A stretch of DNA of 64,000 nucleotides, taken from the NCBI GenBank assembly GCA_022410635.1, contig JAJVDF010000166.1, positions 1,615,843-1,679,842 on the forward strand, written 5' to 3'. Position 1 is the first letter of the stretch. Each line of letters opens with the position of its first letter. Source of the DNA: Tretioscincus oriximinensis (lineage: Eukaryota > Chordata > Lepidosauria > Squamata > Gymnophthalmidae). The notes under the pieces were generated by a model. That model was given only the letters and a program-made list of their open reading frames with translations. It was not told the origin of the DNA and ran no database searches. Both the position numbers and the translations under genes were made by a program. Below are positions 45,029 through 57,794 of this stretch, one piece after another.

Positions 45029-45200
45029 CTAGCTGCAACCAGGGCCTAAAATATGGCATACTCTCCAGAATAAAAATTGCTTTTGAAAGCAATCCAGTGG
45101 AAGAGCATTTTAAGGTTCAAATTGCACTAGACCCTATTCTATTCCATGGCAACCACCTATGCTAGCCTGAAATGGCATGTGGGCAGCAGGCCCCTTAGAC
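45029..45200. other. short unassigned spacer
   Basis: Separates the R4 element from the hAT-like MITE; nothing recognised. Confidence 0.4.
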
Positions 45201-45361
45201 AGGCTTACCAGATGACCCCTTTTTGGGGTGTTGAAAACCCGGTTTTGGGAGGGGGGGGGTTTCGAAGAATTTTTTTATTTTTTATTTTCCTCAGAAAAAA
45301 CCATGAGACACTCCAAAAATAGTTTTTCAAATCCCCCAAAAGTAGTCATCTGGTCAGCCTA
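45201..45361. mobile_element. hAT-like MITE, TAGGCTGACCAG family, short form
   Basis: AGGCTTACCAGATGACCCCT at the left and CATCTGGTCAGCCTA at the right, with GGGGTG.TTGAAAACCCGGTTT and its inverted partner inside. CTTAGAC occurs on both sides (45194-45200, 45362-45368), a 7-bp match that becomes 8 if one base was lost at the left end. Same family as 2200 and 55371. Confidence 0.88.
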
Positions 45362-45510
45362 CTTAGACCTTTTTCTGTAATAGGCCCTAGTGCATTTTGA
45401 GTTTGGTTTGCATTTAACTGAGCTACACTTTATCTGTTTCTAATTGCTCATGTTATGGCTGCAGTGATGTCATTTTGCTGCCTTTAGAGTTCTAATAGCA
45501 ATCCCTAGAA

Positions 45511-45815
45511 CAGTGTGGTCCCACCTTTTTGGACCTGAGGGCCAATCAAACATCACTGCAGGAGTGTGAGGGCCAGAGTGACATCACTTCATTTCCCGCC
45601 CTGGAAGTAACATCACTTCCGGGGGTGAGACAGGAAGTGATGTAACTATGACCCTCACACTCCTGGTGTCACTTCCTATCATGACCCGGAAGTGACATCA
45701 CTTCTGGGGCGGGGACAGGAAGTGATGACTCTCCAGGTGCCATTCCTGGAAGCAGATTCCGGAAGTGGCATTGTTGAAGTGGCATCGTCAAAAGGAGCAG
45801 GGCTGGCCCACGCTG
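45511..45815. mobile_element. non-autonomous hAT element dense in GGAAGT sites
   Basis: The left end CAGTGTGGTCCCACC and right end GGCCCACGCTG are inverted partners. The flanks CCCTAGAA (45503-45510) and CTCTAGAA (45816-45823) match at 7 of 8 positions, as for a hAT duplication. Internally GGAAGT occurs at 45603, 45633, 45688, 45718 and 45771, and ACTTCC at 45615 and 45671. Several sit in palindromes such as CGGAAGTGACATCACTTC. No transposase. Confidence 0.88.
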
Positions 45816-45823
45816 CTCTAGAA

Positions 45824-47046
45824 CATCTCATATTTGTTGGGTACTTCCTTCCTTCCTGGATGTTTGATTTGGACCAGAAAGTGAGCTTCACATTCCATAC
45901 AAATGCATTCAGTGTGGAAAGCAGTGTGTGCAATCAACTAATCCATAGTTTGACAAGTATGATTTGTGATTCCTTTCCTTTTCTAAGGGAACCAGTTTAG
46001 TTCTTCTATAAGTTGTTCAAAGCATATTACACACACAGAGAGAGACACTCTGGATCATAAATTGATAGTATTGATGTACTGATAGTCATTGATCCATTTC
46101 TGTATTCAAAACATACAGAGAACATTTTCAGAGTTTGATGCTGTTAGTTTCTGTACTATTGAGCTATATTATCTTTATATCATGACTAATTATCTTTTCA
46201 TACTTTTTCTTCTTCAAAAATATTAATGACCAAACCAAGGAGCAATAAGAGATAATTGTGTGGGTTAAATAAATTCTAAATTATAAAGTAACTCTTCCTT
46301 ATTTCCATGCACTAATAAAGTTGCTCAAGCAGAAATAGCTTCTATTGTGTACAGATATGATTGGTGGGTACTGGATTCTTGTTTTATTTAAAGATTTATT
46401 CCTCCCACTTCACTGGCTCCATAAAGCTTTAGGGCATCTTAATAACTACTAAAACAACTTTTCTCTCCCTCCCACTTTTCATTTCTCTTTCTTTTTCTCT
46501 CCCTATACACACGCACTTGAAATGAGAACTCTGTTGCAAACCTAGCAAATAACCCACTACAAAAAAATGAAGAACTGAATTGCAACAACTAATAAATTTC
46601 TACTAACAATTTAAAGTTGGAACACGTAAAGTTGGAACAATTTAAAGTTGTTTAAACAATTTAAACAACGATTCTGACTTTGAAAGAAAATCTAGTTTGT
46701 CATTTTTATTTGTGATCAATTTTTTATACAGATTTTTTAAAAAGAACACAAAATAACCTAGCTTTAATAGTGAGTCCAATTTTTGCACTTACCTTTAATG
46801 GACAGGAACAACTAGATGGCTTTGATAGATGATTCCTAGACCAGAACAAGGTCATCTGCATTAGGTTGCCTTGTTCCGTTCCAACCACCAAGATGTGGCT
46901 CCAAAGCTCACATCAGATACAAAATTGGCACAGGAGATATGATGGTTTGGGACGGCCTTTGTTTAGTGTATCTGATTGCCCTGATTCAAAGATTCTGTGA
47001 CATAACGGACCATTGATGTATTCACTTGCCCAACAAGCCTACCAAG
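45824..47046. other. unassigned AT-rich DNA
   Basis: 46440-46510 is pyrimidine-rich. 46600-46670 has local repeats of AATTTAAAGTTG. No gene recognised. Confidence 0.45.
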
Positions 47047-47190
47047 GCTGCATCCACACATCACTTATTTAATCCACTACAATTGGATATTCCACAATAA
47101 AGCATGGATATTCTGGAACAAACCAGTCTACACATTATGGACTATCCAACTACAGTGGAATAAATAAGTGATGTATGGATGTAGCCAAGA
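47047..47190. mobile_element. palindromic MITE with GGCTGCATCC termini
   Basis: GGCTGCATCCACACATCACT at the left mirrors AGTGATGTATGGATGTAGCC at the right. The arms continue through TATTTAATCCACT..TTGGATA. CAAG is found at both flanks. Related in its ends to 37391-37757. Confidence 0.78.
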
Positions 47191-50100
47191 TTTTTGATCC
47201 AAACAACAGCATTATGTGTGGGCAGAATGTATTTTCTTAGTTGACATCAGAAGAGAAATTCCTATTATGCTATAATTACTGGAGGCACTTGACTTGCGTT
47301 TTTGACTACTAATACAAACAAATTTAAGTAAAAGAAAATTCTTCGCATCTCTCTTTTTAAGAAAAGGTTAATAGGTATCTCCACAGACATTCATGTAGAC
47401 TGTATTTTCCCTAAAAATATTTTCTGCAATGCTGAGCATAGAGGACAGCATAACGAATAGTGTGAAAGATCTGCTGTTTGACAATTTCCAGAGGGGCAAA
47501 ATCTGACAGCTGTAGGTATGTAACAGACTCTGCCTTCTAACACTACTGCTGGCATTGTTTGAAACCTTAGGGCTGTGAAGGCTAGGGATATGACATATTG
47601 GCAGGCTAATTCATTCCCTGTTGTCAGCTTTTTGAATCAAGAGCAGAAGTATGATGCTAAAACAGCTCTTCCATTTGCTAATGCATCTTGTAAGAACATT
47701 AGCTCCTTCAGCCACCCTGCGCTAGTAAGAATATTATCTTGTTAGAGAGAATATATGTCAAAAAGATGCTGGAAAACTTTTCTTGATTTCCTGTTTGTGA
47801 TTAAAACTTCAAACAAAGGCTGTCTGGGAGGTACCCAGAAGGAGTGACCTCACTTCCACCTACTGACCCTTGGATTGGGCCTACAGCTTATCTGTAAAGG
47901 TCTAAAAAGCTCCTGGAAATATTTCTTATGCAGAACATGGTACACAACTTCTGAATTCCTTTGTCCTCACCACTGCCATTTTGAGATAGCAGTGGTAAAA
48001 GCAAATTACTTTGGTTACATTCGATACTGCAAAAGTTAGGAATTGTAGTCACTGGACAGAAAATGCATATAAATTGTAACTGGAATATTACTCATTAACA
48101 AGCCTGAACACTGTCCTCAAAAGAAGAGTTGGCGTTCACACCCTAAGATGCGCAATATTTAATGATCTTTTGCCTTTAAAGTACTTTCCCCCAAATATTA
48201 CAACTTTTCTTTTGTCGTAACTATTGTTTAACATTTGTTATTCCCAATGCTGACTCAGTTCAGTGATCATTTCTTTCAGTGCTACTTTGTTTTAAAAGAA
48301 AAAATCATAAAGTAAAATATTGAAGTGAAACCTTAGTTGAATCAATTGTAAGAGAGAAGAATGCAGAGCAGACTTGGACAAAGTTGTTTCAGTAATGCTG
48401 ATAAGAGTGTTGTGATTAGGTTCTGTATTACCCAGGACAAACATGGATTCCAGTGCCTCCCCCCCCCCTGAATTGGAATGGTGCAGTAGTCATTTTGGTG
48501 TGTCCCCTCAGCTTATTATTCGGCAACAGCTCTCTCCTAACTTGCAGCCATTTTAAACAAAAAGATCTATGTACAAAACACTTGTTTTATGTATTACAAA
48601 GAAGAAATTTCTATTGTTAATTGCCCAAAGCTATCTGCCCTTGTTTTATATGCTGAATTACACTCAGAAGTTATATTTTGTCAGCTCAGTCCTTAATCTA
48701 TGCACTGAATCAAACACAATCTACAAATTCTACATGTAGAATTTTTATAATGTCCCTATAGCGGCTAGTAGGATATAATAGAACTAAGGAATGGGCTACA
48801 ATAGTTTTCATTTTTCAGAAATCTGCGTTTTCCAGAAATTTGCTGCAAACTGTCAAGAGCACAGCTTCCATATGCATGAAACATTTCTTCTTTAAAATGT
48901 GAATATTCAAAGTTCTTCAGACTTAGATCCCATTTTCATTGCAGGAGAAAACACATGTTAAAATGGATGAACTTTATACTGCCCTTACTCCATTTATTAT
49001 CAACATGGGATTTCTCCAGATGAATTGAAGTAAAAGCTGAGGAAGAGCAACAGTAAACCACATGCGATAAAGTTATTGGGTTTTTTTTTGTTTTTTTGTT
49101 TTTTTTGGGGGGGGGGGTAGGGGATTCACCCGGAAAGCATCTGGTTTGATCACAGTTTGACTCAGTTTGACTCAAGAAGAGAAAAGAAGCACAATGTGGA
49201 TTAATTAGAAGATTGCAGAAATGGATGAAGCTGTTACTAAGAATAATACAAGCTACACTATTGTCATGTATTGACTGCAATGTCAGAACTTCCTTCTAGT
49301 ATTCCACAGAGTATTTCCCATAGGCTGACCTATGTAAGGATGCATATGATGAAGGAAGATGCCTTTGTCTTCCTTCTCAGCAAATGTCAGCTTCCCATAG
49401 CAAGGGGTTATGAATTCATTAATTTTGTTTAAAACGATTGTAATTTTGTTGATAAAGCTGTTTCATGTTAATTCATACCTTCAGATTTGAGGGAAAAAAT
49501 AATTCTCTGTAGGATTATGAACTGTAAAATGTTACGAATTTCAGCAATCCAAGATTTACAGACAAGACCTTCCTGCTGACAGCAGTTGAAGAGCATATGA
49601 AACAACGTATCCTGAAAAGTCGAGGTAGAAAGAGATTAAGCTAAATTGCTGATAGAAATCAAGAACATTGACATTAGGACAGCAGCTGGAAAGGTGCCGT
49701 TAGAGTAAAGTGATCAAATAAGAAACTGATTCAGTCCAAGTTTTTATTTTCCTTGGTTCTAAAATTAATTTGTCGGAAAGCTTCACATCTGAAATTAGGG
49801 GATGCATCCAGACCACTGTTTCTTGTAGCAAAATCACTAAAGAAATTACCCTTTCTTCACATGCAGCTAGGAAACTCCTTCTCAAGTGTCCAAGAATCCC
49901 TGTTCTTTACCTGTCATTGGCTACTGCCTGTGATGCCTAGCCTTAGTTTGGAGGTAGACTCAGATGAAGAAGTCATGGTTGAAGCTGACCCAGAAGCAGA
50001 GGGGGGCCAAGACATAGCTTGGGGAGACACATGTCTTTGGGAGTGGAGGGGAAGGGGACTACCAAATTTCCCCCAAAAGTAACCATACAGGAAAAAGAAA

Positions 50101-50818
50101 AGTTATCTCGAGTTTTCTTTGGTTCAAAGCTTGGTAGTCCCTCTGCAACATTAAATGCTCACTTTTTATTACCCAGCATCATCAATCATATTTCTCGGTT
50201 CCTGATTAGTCTTCCCCTAAAGTTGTATCCATTGACTAAAGAAGTCTTTGTAGCTTCCTACCCATCAGCTCCAAACAAGACTCATCCAGAGTGTTAAATC
50301 TTTATAGAAAGTTTGATCTATCAGATGCTTTCTGTCTGTCCCTTTGGTTTCAAATTTGCCCTGGGGTATCTCTAAGGTATGTTTGAACACATCCAAAGAC
50401 CATCATAATGTTTGGAAACAACATGGGGTGAAATAAAATTTTGGGGGTATGACTGGAAAATCTTGATCATAAAAAAAGAAATTGAGGCACATTACAAACA
50501 GTAAATACAAAATAATTTCAGTTGTAGTATTTTGTTGAACTACATTTATCAATGCCAACAATGCAAACATGTACATTCAGAAAGGCTTGTAGTATTATAT
50601 TTAACTTGCCATAACACTTTATTGTAAGACATCTCACATATGAAAGGGGTTAAGCAGACCATTTCAAGTAGCCTAAGCCTATTAACTTGTATTTTTGATT
50701 TTTTGTTTGAAAATGTGAATTTGTTACAATACTAATTTAGTATTGTTTAACTAATTTAACATGTTTTCCACAAAATTAGTATTGTAAGAAATTCTCATTT
50801 TATGCCTATATTTAGATA
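47191..50818. other. long stretch without recognisable repeat
   Basis: No gene with recognisable homology. Low-complexity T/G homopolymers lie at 49081-49118 and a C run at 48460-48470. The 109-codon frame at 49753-50082 ends in an acidic, Gly-rich segment but has no domain or context. Along with 3919-8942 this is the longest repeat-poor stretch. Confidence 0.4.
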
Positions 50819-51147
50819 AGAAGAAGAAGAACTGGGTTCTTATACCCCGCTTTTCTCACCTTTCAAAGGGACTCCGCTTTTCTCACCTTTCAAAGCAGCT
50901 TACAAGGGTATTTTTGCCCAAAGGCTCACATTCTAGCTTCCCCACCAGGCTATGGTGGTTCCCACATATCTACTTGCAGTCAGTTGCAATTTCTTGAAAT
51001 TCATGCTTTCGAATAGCTGAGTTGGCTAGAGCTACAGGCTAGTGGAAGGTGCTCACCCCTCCCTCATGTCCCACTCAGGGCTTCGAAACCCCATCTCCCA
51101 GCTGAGAGACGGATTCCTTAGCAACTGAACTATCCATGTCTTCTGCT
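50819..51147 (-). mobile_element. tRNA-like SINE family A with internal duplication
   Basis: On the plus strand it opens with AGAAGAAGAAGAACTGGGTT, the complement of the tail. CCGCTTTTCTCACCTTTCAA occurs twice in tandem (about 50847 and 50875). The body then runs to GGTGCTCACCCCTCCC, GGGCTTCGAAACCCCATCTC and the head GACGGATTCCTTAGCAACTG. The tandem block lies in the 3' tail. Confidence 0.86.
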
Positions 51148-53784
51148 GTGAATAACAGCCCTTGTTGCTTCTTTGGCAACATACATAGATCCCCCCTTCA
51201 TTACAAATATACAGCTTGGAAAACATTCTGTTTCTTTTTCTTGACTACATGATGCCTCTCAGTGGTAATATCAGAATTAAAATAAAATTAACAAAACAAA
51301 ACATGGAAGGGAGCAGGAACCCAAAAGTTTACAGCCGAGTTGCTCAAAGCCCATATCTAATAGTGTGTCTAGGGAATAATTACTGGAAATGGGTATCCAA
51401 GGGAAATAATTGTCTTCTGCTGTGAATTAGGGATGCCACAGGTGGTGTTAATCACATGGAATGTATTGGAGTAGAACAACAACAAAGGCAGAAGCCTACT
51501 TAAGCTTGATTTGTGAATGTATTGTTGCTGGACGCGTGAAACATAAATTGACTGCATGGTAGCAAAAATGCACATTCAACTTGCAATAAGGAAACAAAAG
51601 AACAGAAATATAATTTTTTAAAAAGCAGATTTTTCTCTCTAGTGTTTTGCATTCCTTGTAATTGCAAAGATGGGGGAGTTGGAGTTAGATATTTTCATGC
51701 AAACACAGGGAAGAGCAGAGATGTACCAATGGTCTCCTCAATAACTTGAATCAGAAAGGGAGCGAGAACGTATTGAAGGAATCTTGGCTGTAGTTATTTG
51801 AAGTAGCGGTTAATTATATTCTAAATACTATTGGACTTTGAGATCCCCTTCCTTTAATCCCCATTGTGAACATTTTAGAAGGAATATAACTTATTTGTAT
51901 TTGAATATGTGTGAAACCGTATTTGAATGTGCGTGAAATAATTTTTCTTCACATTTTCCTTCCTTCCTTCCTTTGTGTTTGTTTGCAGGCTGTGGTTAGA
52001 AAAAAGGCAAGTAGGGTCAATTGGATATTTTAAATGTGCAGTATATGAAATGTGGAAATCTTATCTGATGCCAAATCATATTGTGTAAGCTCATTCTGTC
52101 ACTATCACGATTCATTATTACCTTGATGTGTTCAATTTGACATCCTATCAAGCAAGGATTACAGACATCTAGTAAATACCCTACAGTGTGAAATGATTAG
52201 CATTTGCAATGTCTCTCTCTAAAAAAAGAAATCAAAATTAAATGTGATACAGTAGCCCTCTATCTCATCAGAACATATTGCAGTCTGCAAACACACACAA
52301 ACAGATAAAGAAGATCAAGTGCTTTTAAAGATCTGCATTAATTCAAACCTTTGGAAAATAACTCGGTCTTAATATGTAAATTCTAGATAAATCCAAATGC
52401 CAAATCAATTACTTTGAGATTCAAACAGAAAGTGACAATTGGTTCATAATACGATATTCAAAAGTTTGTATGTTACTTTGAATACTTTTAGAACAGGAAA
52501 ATGTGGTGAACTACAGTTCACAAGAAGTGTGTTTCTTATAAACTGCTTCCAGAGGATGCGATCTTCAGGTACATTACCTGACAACCCCATGCATTCTATA
52601 GCCCTTGGAGCCCCCTCAGAAGTAAGTAAGACCCCTTTCTCTGAAATGTGGTAGCTGCTGTTATCCTTTTTGGATGAACTGGACTGTGATGCTGTACCTG
52701 TGCAATGAAGTCCATGGACTACAGGATAATTGTGACTGTCATATTCATTGTTGAGGTGAATATTGGACATTCCTGGCCAAATGTACATTATACTGACATC
52801 ATCATCATCACCAATTTTGCACAAATTACAAATGTATCACTAAACCCTCTTCAAGATACAGTGCTAACCCAGAAGAATAACCTGGGCCTCATATCTAGGG
52901 AACTGTTTTCGAACACCCCTTCTACAAAAAATGTTCCTTGTAAAGCTGACCAAAATAATTCCATGCAAATATTTTTTAAAAAATGTTGCTGCCCCTGTGC
53001 TTTTAAGGATGCAGCCAGACTATATCACAGACAGACATTTATCATACTATTAAGACCCTTTCTCCAAGCATTAAGAAATTCCTATTGTTCCCCAAGAGTT
53101 TACCTAGTGTAAATGAAAGCCTGGTGTAATTCCTTGCTTGCAATCAGCTGATCCATGTCCTTGCTGTCACTGGCTGTTGGTTCCATTACTTGTCAAGTGG
53201 GTGAATTGAAAAGAAAAACCTTACCTTTAAACTCATCTGAATTTTGGAAAGTATGAGGTTTTCCCAATTACGATCACTGCTTTTTCATGTGTAAATTAAT
53301 CATTCTTGCTGAAAGGGAGACAAAGAATTATGAAGCAAGAATGGAGCTTTTGGCCATTCTTGCAAGCAATGTCCAAATGGCATTGTCATGGCACAAAGAC
53401 AGAATATCGTGTAATGAAAGCTGCAAAAAAGTATTACAGGAAAAAGTGGTACAATGCATCTTTGTAGAGTTGCCACACACCTGAATCCCTGCAATCATAT
53501 TTATTCCCCATAGTGATGCTACTAGTGTGAAAAAACCTATTTGAATGCAGCTTAACTCCGACAACTCATCTGGTGTAGCATAACAACAAGTACTTATTTT
53601 CCCATAGGCTGTGACTGGCTCAGATTTCTGGGACTCTAACTGACCTGCTGTTCCTAGTACCTGCTCTGATTGACTAAAGGAGACTCCTATCTTCCTAGCC
53701 AATCCATCCAGCAAAATTGGTTGCCCCAGAGTTAGTTCTCATTTGAGAAAGGGGTTATATGCATTGGGAAGTATTTATCTCTAT
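51148..53784. other. unassigned DNA
   Basis: A (TTCC)n tract lies at 51957-51972. Open frames at 52444-52824, 52705-53112 and 53328-53714 show no recognisable domain. No classified repeat. Confidence 0.4.
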
Positions 53785-53798
53785 CTCTTAAGCATAAA

Positions 53799-53910
53799 GT
53801 CCAACAAAGGAGCTAGCAGCCAACCACTTTTCTCAAGTTAGTCTCAAAGTGCTGCTAGCTCCTTTGCTGGACTTTCTGCTAGACTAACACGGCTATTTCT
53901 CTGAAATGGA
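53799..53910 (-). mobile_element. fold-back retroposon copy 3, exact 14-bp target duplication
   Basis: Flanked by CTCTTAAGCATAAA at 53785-53798 and 53911-53924, identical over 14 bp. Read on the minus strand it has the 5' module TTTCAGAGAAATAGCCGTGT, the arm from AAGTCCAGCAAAGGAGCTAG to GAGAAAA, a short GTGGTTGG, then an inverted arm that begins CTGCTAGC and ends at GGACT. Relative to the copy at 11464 it lacks most of the loop and part of the second arm, yet it ends at the same base. Confidence 0.85.
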
Positions 53911-53924
53911 CTCTTAAGCATAAA

Positions 53925-55370
53925 ATTTGCCCAGTACCCATCTCCCTTAGCACATCTGTACATGTATCAGCTTTCAAAGAATATTCAGATCCTAGGGAAG
54001 GTACAATCCACCTTCTTTGTTCTATAGATTGGAATGGGTTGCACAACAGCCCTTTTCAGTGGTTCTCCCAGGTTGCAAACTAACATCTAGCATGAAGAAT
54101 AAGAAATAACTTCATTCTGTCCTGTTTTTTCTTCTTCTGTGGATCAAGAGAGATTTTGGAAACAGCGAAGTGATTAGAAATATGAATGCTCTGTTCGTTT
54201 TCATTGCTTGGGGCATTTCTGCAGTTAAAGGTGTGAATTTGGCCCTCATGTAAATGGATTAGAACTTTCATTATTTTTAATATTTTTTTCCAATCTGTCT
54301 CAAGCCAAGAAGAAGTTGCTTTGACATCACACCACACCTGGAAAGCATCAGCACAGTGATTCAACTGTCAAAGTACTCAAGAACTAACTTTTGAGTGAAG
54401 CAATATAATCCTATAACGTATTTCCAGCCCTTGGTAACTGAAGTCCAGAGATTTTATATCATTGCATCTAACTCTGTCTCTCCCTTCTGTAGATTTTCTA
54501 AATGCTGTTTCAGCTAAAAGTCACCTGGCAAAGCTTTAAATGACTATACTTTGCCCCTGCTCTGACAGCTAGAGATTGAGGAGAAATTTATTTGGACTGC
54601 ATTTTAAGCAAACAGTCCTACTTTGAGGACTGCAACAGGATTTAGTGGAGAAAGGATTGAGTTAAAAAAAAAGAGTATTTTAAGGAAACTACAACAATAT
54701 TGGATTTTTTTTTTAGAAAAGAAACACTTTAATGTGCAATTGGGGAAATGATGCATACAAATGAAATAAAGAATATATACACTCTATTCCTAGATGTATT
54801 TACTCATACCTACATACACTTGTGTGGGGGTGAGCAAATACTTTGGGCAATATAGTGTAGAATGTACATTGTTTGTTTATTTATTTTGTATTTATTTTAC
54901 AACAAAGCAGAAAAAGCCAACGTAAGGCAACATCTGTGCATGGAAAAACTGGTATAGGTTAGAATTAATCATTTCTATTGACAAAAGGTGTGCCAATGAA
55001 GGTTTACAATTTGACAAAAAGCATATTATATATTCGTCATTTAAATGGAACTGGGGGGGGGGACAGTGTCTGGATGCTGTTCAACAATTCATTCTCGTTC
55101 TAGTCCTAGTACTTCAGTTTGGACAAAGTGATATTTAGCAAGCTGTAGAGATAACTATACCCGAGGTGTTTCCCTCTTATATGGGCTATTCTGAAACATG
55201 CTGGGTGGCCCAGGAAGTGTGGACCATACTGGAAGGTTTTAACTGAAGTTCACATCCGTACAGCCTGTTTGGCTGTCAGCTTCAAAGCTGGGTCAGAGCG
55301 TATGAACATTCAAAACTGCTTTGAAGGCATGTTTTGGTGGGGTATTGACTTCTAATGCCATCCCCTAGTA
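53925..55370. other. unassigned AT-rich DNA
   Basis: Contains A/T homopolymers near 54660-54715 and a G run at 55052-55061. No gene recognised. Confidence 0.45.
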
Positions 55371-55558
55371 TAGGCTGACCAGATGACCCCTTTGTTGGGT
55401 GTGTGTGTGAAAACCCGGTTTTGGGGTGCCTCTCGGCTTTTGCTGAGGAATTGTTTTTAAAAAAACTTTTTGAAAAACATTTCTCTCAGCAAAAACTGGG
55501 AGGCACCCCAAAACCGTGTTTTCACTCCCCCCTACAAAGGGGTCATCTGGTCAGCCTA
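55371..55558. mobile_element. hAT-like MITE, TAGGCTGACCAG family, best-preserved short form
   Basis: TAGGCTGACCAGATGACCCC at the left and GGGGTCATCTGGTCAGCCTA at the right are perfectly inverted over 20 bp. GGGGTGCCTC..CTTTTGCTGAG and its partner CTCAGCAAAA..GAGGCACCCC follow inside, with a T/A-rich centre. The flanks show only a partial TTAGT/TAGTA similarity. Confidence 0.92.
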
Positions 55559-57794
55559 ATTAGTGGCACTCCTTGATGCGTCATTGAAACAGATTCTGGC
55601 ATTCTGTTTTACTGGATTGTTTAATCTGCATACCTTCTATATATGCAGATTAAACAGATTCTGATATAGTTGCGGATTTCATGAAGGGGTTTACACATAG
55701 GACTGGTATATGATGCCATTTTGACAACATACCCCAGATCATCACTTTGTTTCATGTGCTGCAAGTATGCAGATAGAGGCTTACCCTGTTTTTCAGTAAA
55801 TGTAAAAGGTTAGATCTTGGATTAGAATATATTCTGAAGCAAAATCCAGATGTCTAAGTATACTGTGATTATTATGGATTTTGTTTTGCACTGTGTAATA
55901 CTATACTAGATATAACAATTTCTCCATGGTGTAGACTTTGTGTTGTTGTTATTTTGTCTTCCTACATATCAGAAAGGGGAGAAAGTATCTGTGAAATAGT
56001 TTCTTCCCTAATCTTGATTTTCCCAGAGGATTCACATACTTGAAATCCATGAGATTTTTATTTCTAATGGTTTAGAGAAAACATAACCCTCACAAATATG
56101 AAAGGTCTGCAGTACAGGGAATTTAACCACAAGCTTTATAAGGGAAAATAGCTAAGAATATTTTTTAAATGATATTTTTACAGCCCTGACTTGGACATAC
56201 ATTAAAAATGAGATAACCTCTTTAGATGTACAGAGGAAGCCTCCTGGCTGCACCATCATCTTTGATATCAAAAGAAGTTGTTGTCATCATCGTTTTTTAT
56301 ATAGCAGCATCAATGTACATTCTCATGCCAGTGCAATCTCAAACTGACTGGCCACATTTTTGTGACGAGAAATTGTGGATCATACCAGTAAGATGATGCA
56401 AAGACTTTTCTTTACATAAGCCAATTAGACAGTTTCTTTTAAGAGGACATTTGTATTGACCACTACCGTCAAGAGAAATGGCAGGTTGTACTAATTGCTA
56501 GGTACATGTCCTCTTGAGTGTAGGCAAGTATCAAGTTCCTAAATCATTCATGCTATCATAGATTAAGCTAAAACTTTGTTTATAATGCAGAACATCAAGC
56601 AACAATCTGAACTCTGTCACACATCCATTCTTGACCTGTCTTGTCTTCTTGTCTCCAAGGAGACTGAATCCTCTTGTTTTTGAAATATCTGACATAAGGT
56701 TTCATGTCATGTTTGCTTCCCCATAGCCTGATTAAATGGCAACACCCAAGAACTTTGAGACCAAGTCTTCTCCTAATGGCTTCACATCCGAAAGAACACT
56801 GAGGGGCAGAACGCCTGATGAATATTGCACTGAGCATTCCTTGTACCAAACAAGAAAATATTGCATATCATTAAAGATCAAGGGTAACCCAGTAATATTT
56901 CATTCTTTCTTTGTTGATGGATGACAAAAAATATTGACATGTCCTTAAAGCAAAACAGATAGTGCCAGGTGGCCAAGAAATTAAAACAGCTGCTTGCCAA
57001 TTTCTTGCTATCTTTTAAGTTCTTTCTATAATTGTGTGTTATCTGTGCAGCTAAACAGAGAAGGCCAAAGGGAAAGGAGAAAGAGCAGCTCCTTTTTCAT
57101 GGAGTAATTTCCATAAGAATAAAAAAGTGCAGTGTTAGGTGGATCATTAATAATTTTAGTTTTGACAGGAGGAGAAAAAAACAATTGTGATGAAAAACAT
57201 TATACTTGCTGCCCTATGTAGCAGGGACAGAGTCTGTTTATCTAGACATAAAATGTTTCTAAATATCTTTCAGTCTCAACCTTTCCACACAATTGGCTAA
57301 CCAAATCAGTTGCAAGATTAAACATCCCAAAACAAAGTTCCCTGCATTCATCAGAACAAAAATGGTTCTGCTCAGTTTCCTGGCAGGGAAAACATATTTA
57401 TTTCAAAGTTTGGGGAGGTGGGGCATAGTAAGCAGAGAAAAGGCTTTGGCAACGTGTGTAAATATGTAGGATTATCAAGTAAAAAAGCAGGATAGGGGTT
57501 CTGCAGCATTAATAGTTCTAAAAAAGAAGCAATTCCAAGAGCCTGCTGAAATTCCTTCTTTGGCACCTAAATTCCCTTTAGATGCATCACTTTTGAACTG
57601 CCTTGTTTTTTTGGTAACCCTAAAATGATGAGACTGAGAGAAATAAGTGATCCTTGTTATGATAATAGCTACTATATGAGTCACTAATATCACCCATAGA
57701 ATGAATAATAGGACAGCTTATCATTTAGAAAAGCAAAAACAAATGAAATAAATATTTTATCATTAACTAAAGAAAATACAATTACTAATAAATT
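55559..57794. other. unassigned AT-rich DNA
   Basis: No gene or classified repeat. ATATGCAGATTAAACAGATTCT recurs imperfectly around 55590-55665 as a small local repeat. Confidence 0.42.

Noticed and set aside
41452..45032. Many plus-strand frames of 60-126 codons
   Set aside because: They are antisense shadows of the minus-strand R4 LINE coding region.
53328..53714. 128-codon minus-strand frame, considered as an exon
   Set aside because: I recognise no family and a comparable frame lies on the other strand. Without transcript evidence it is not supportable.
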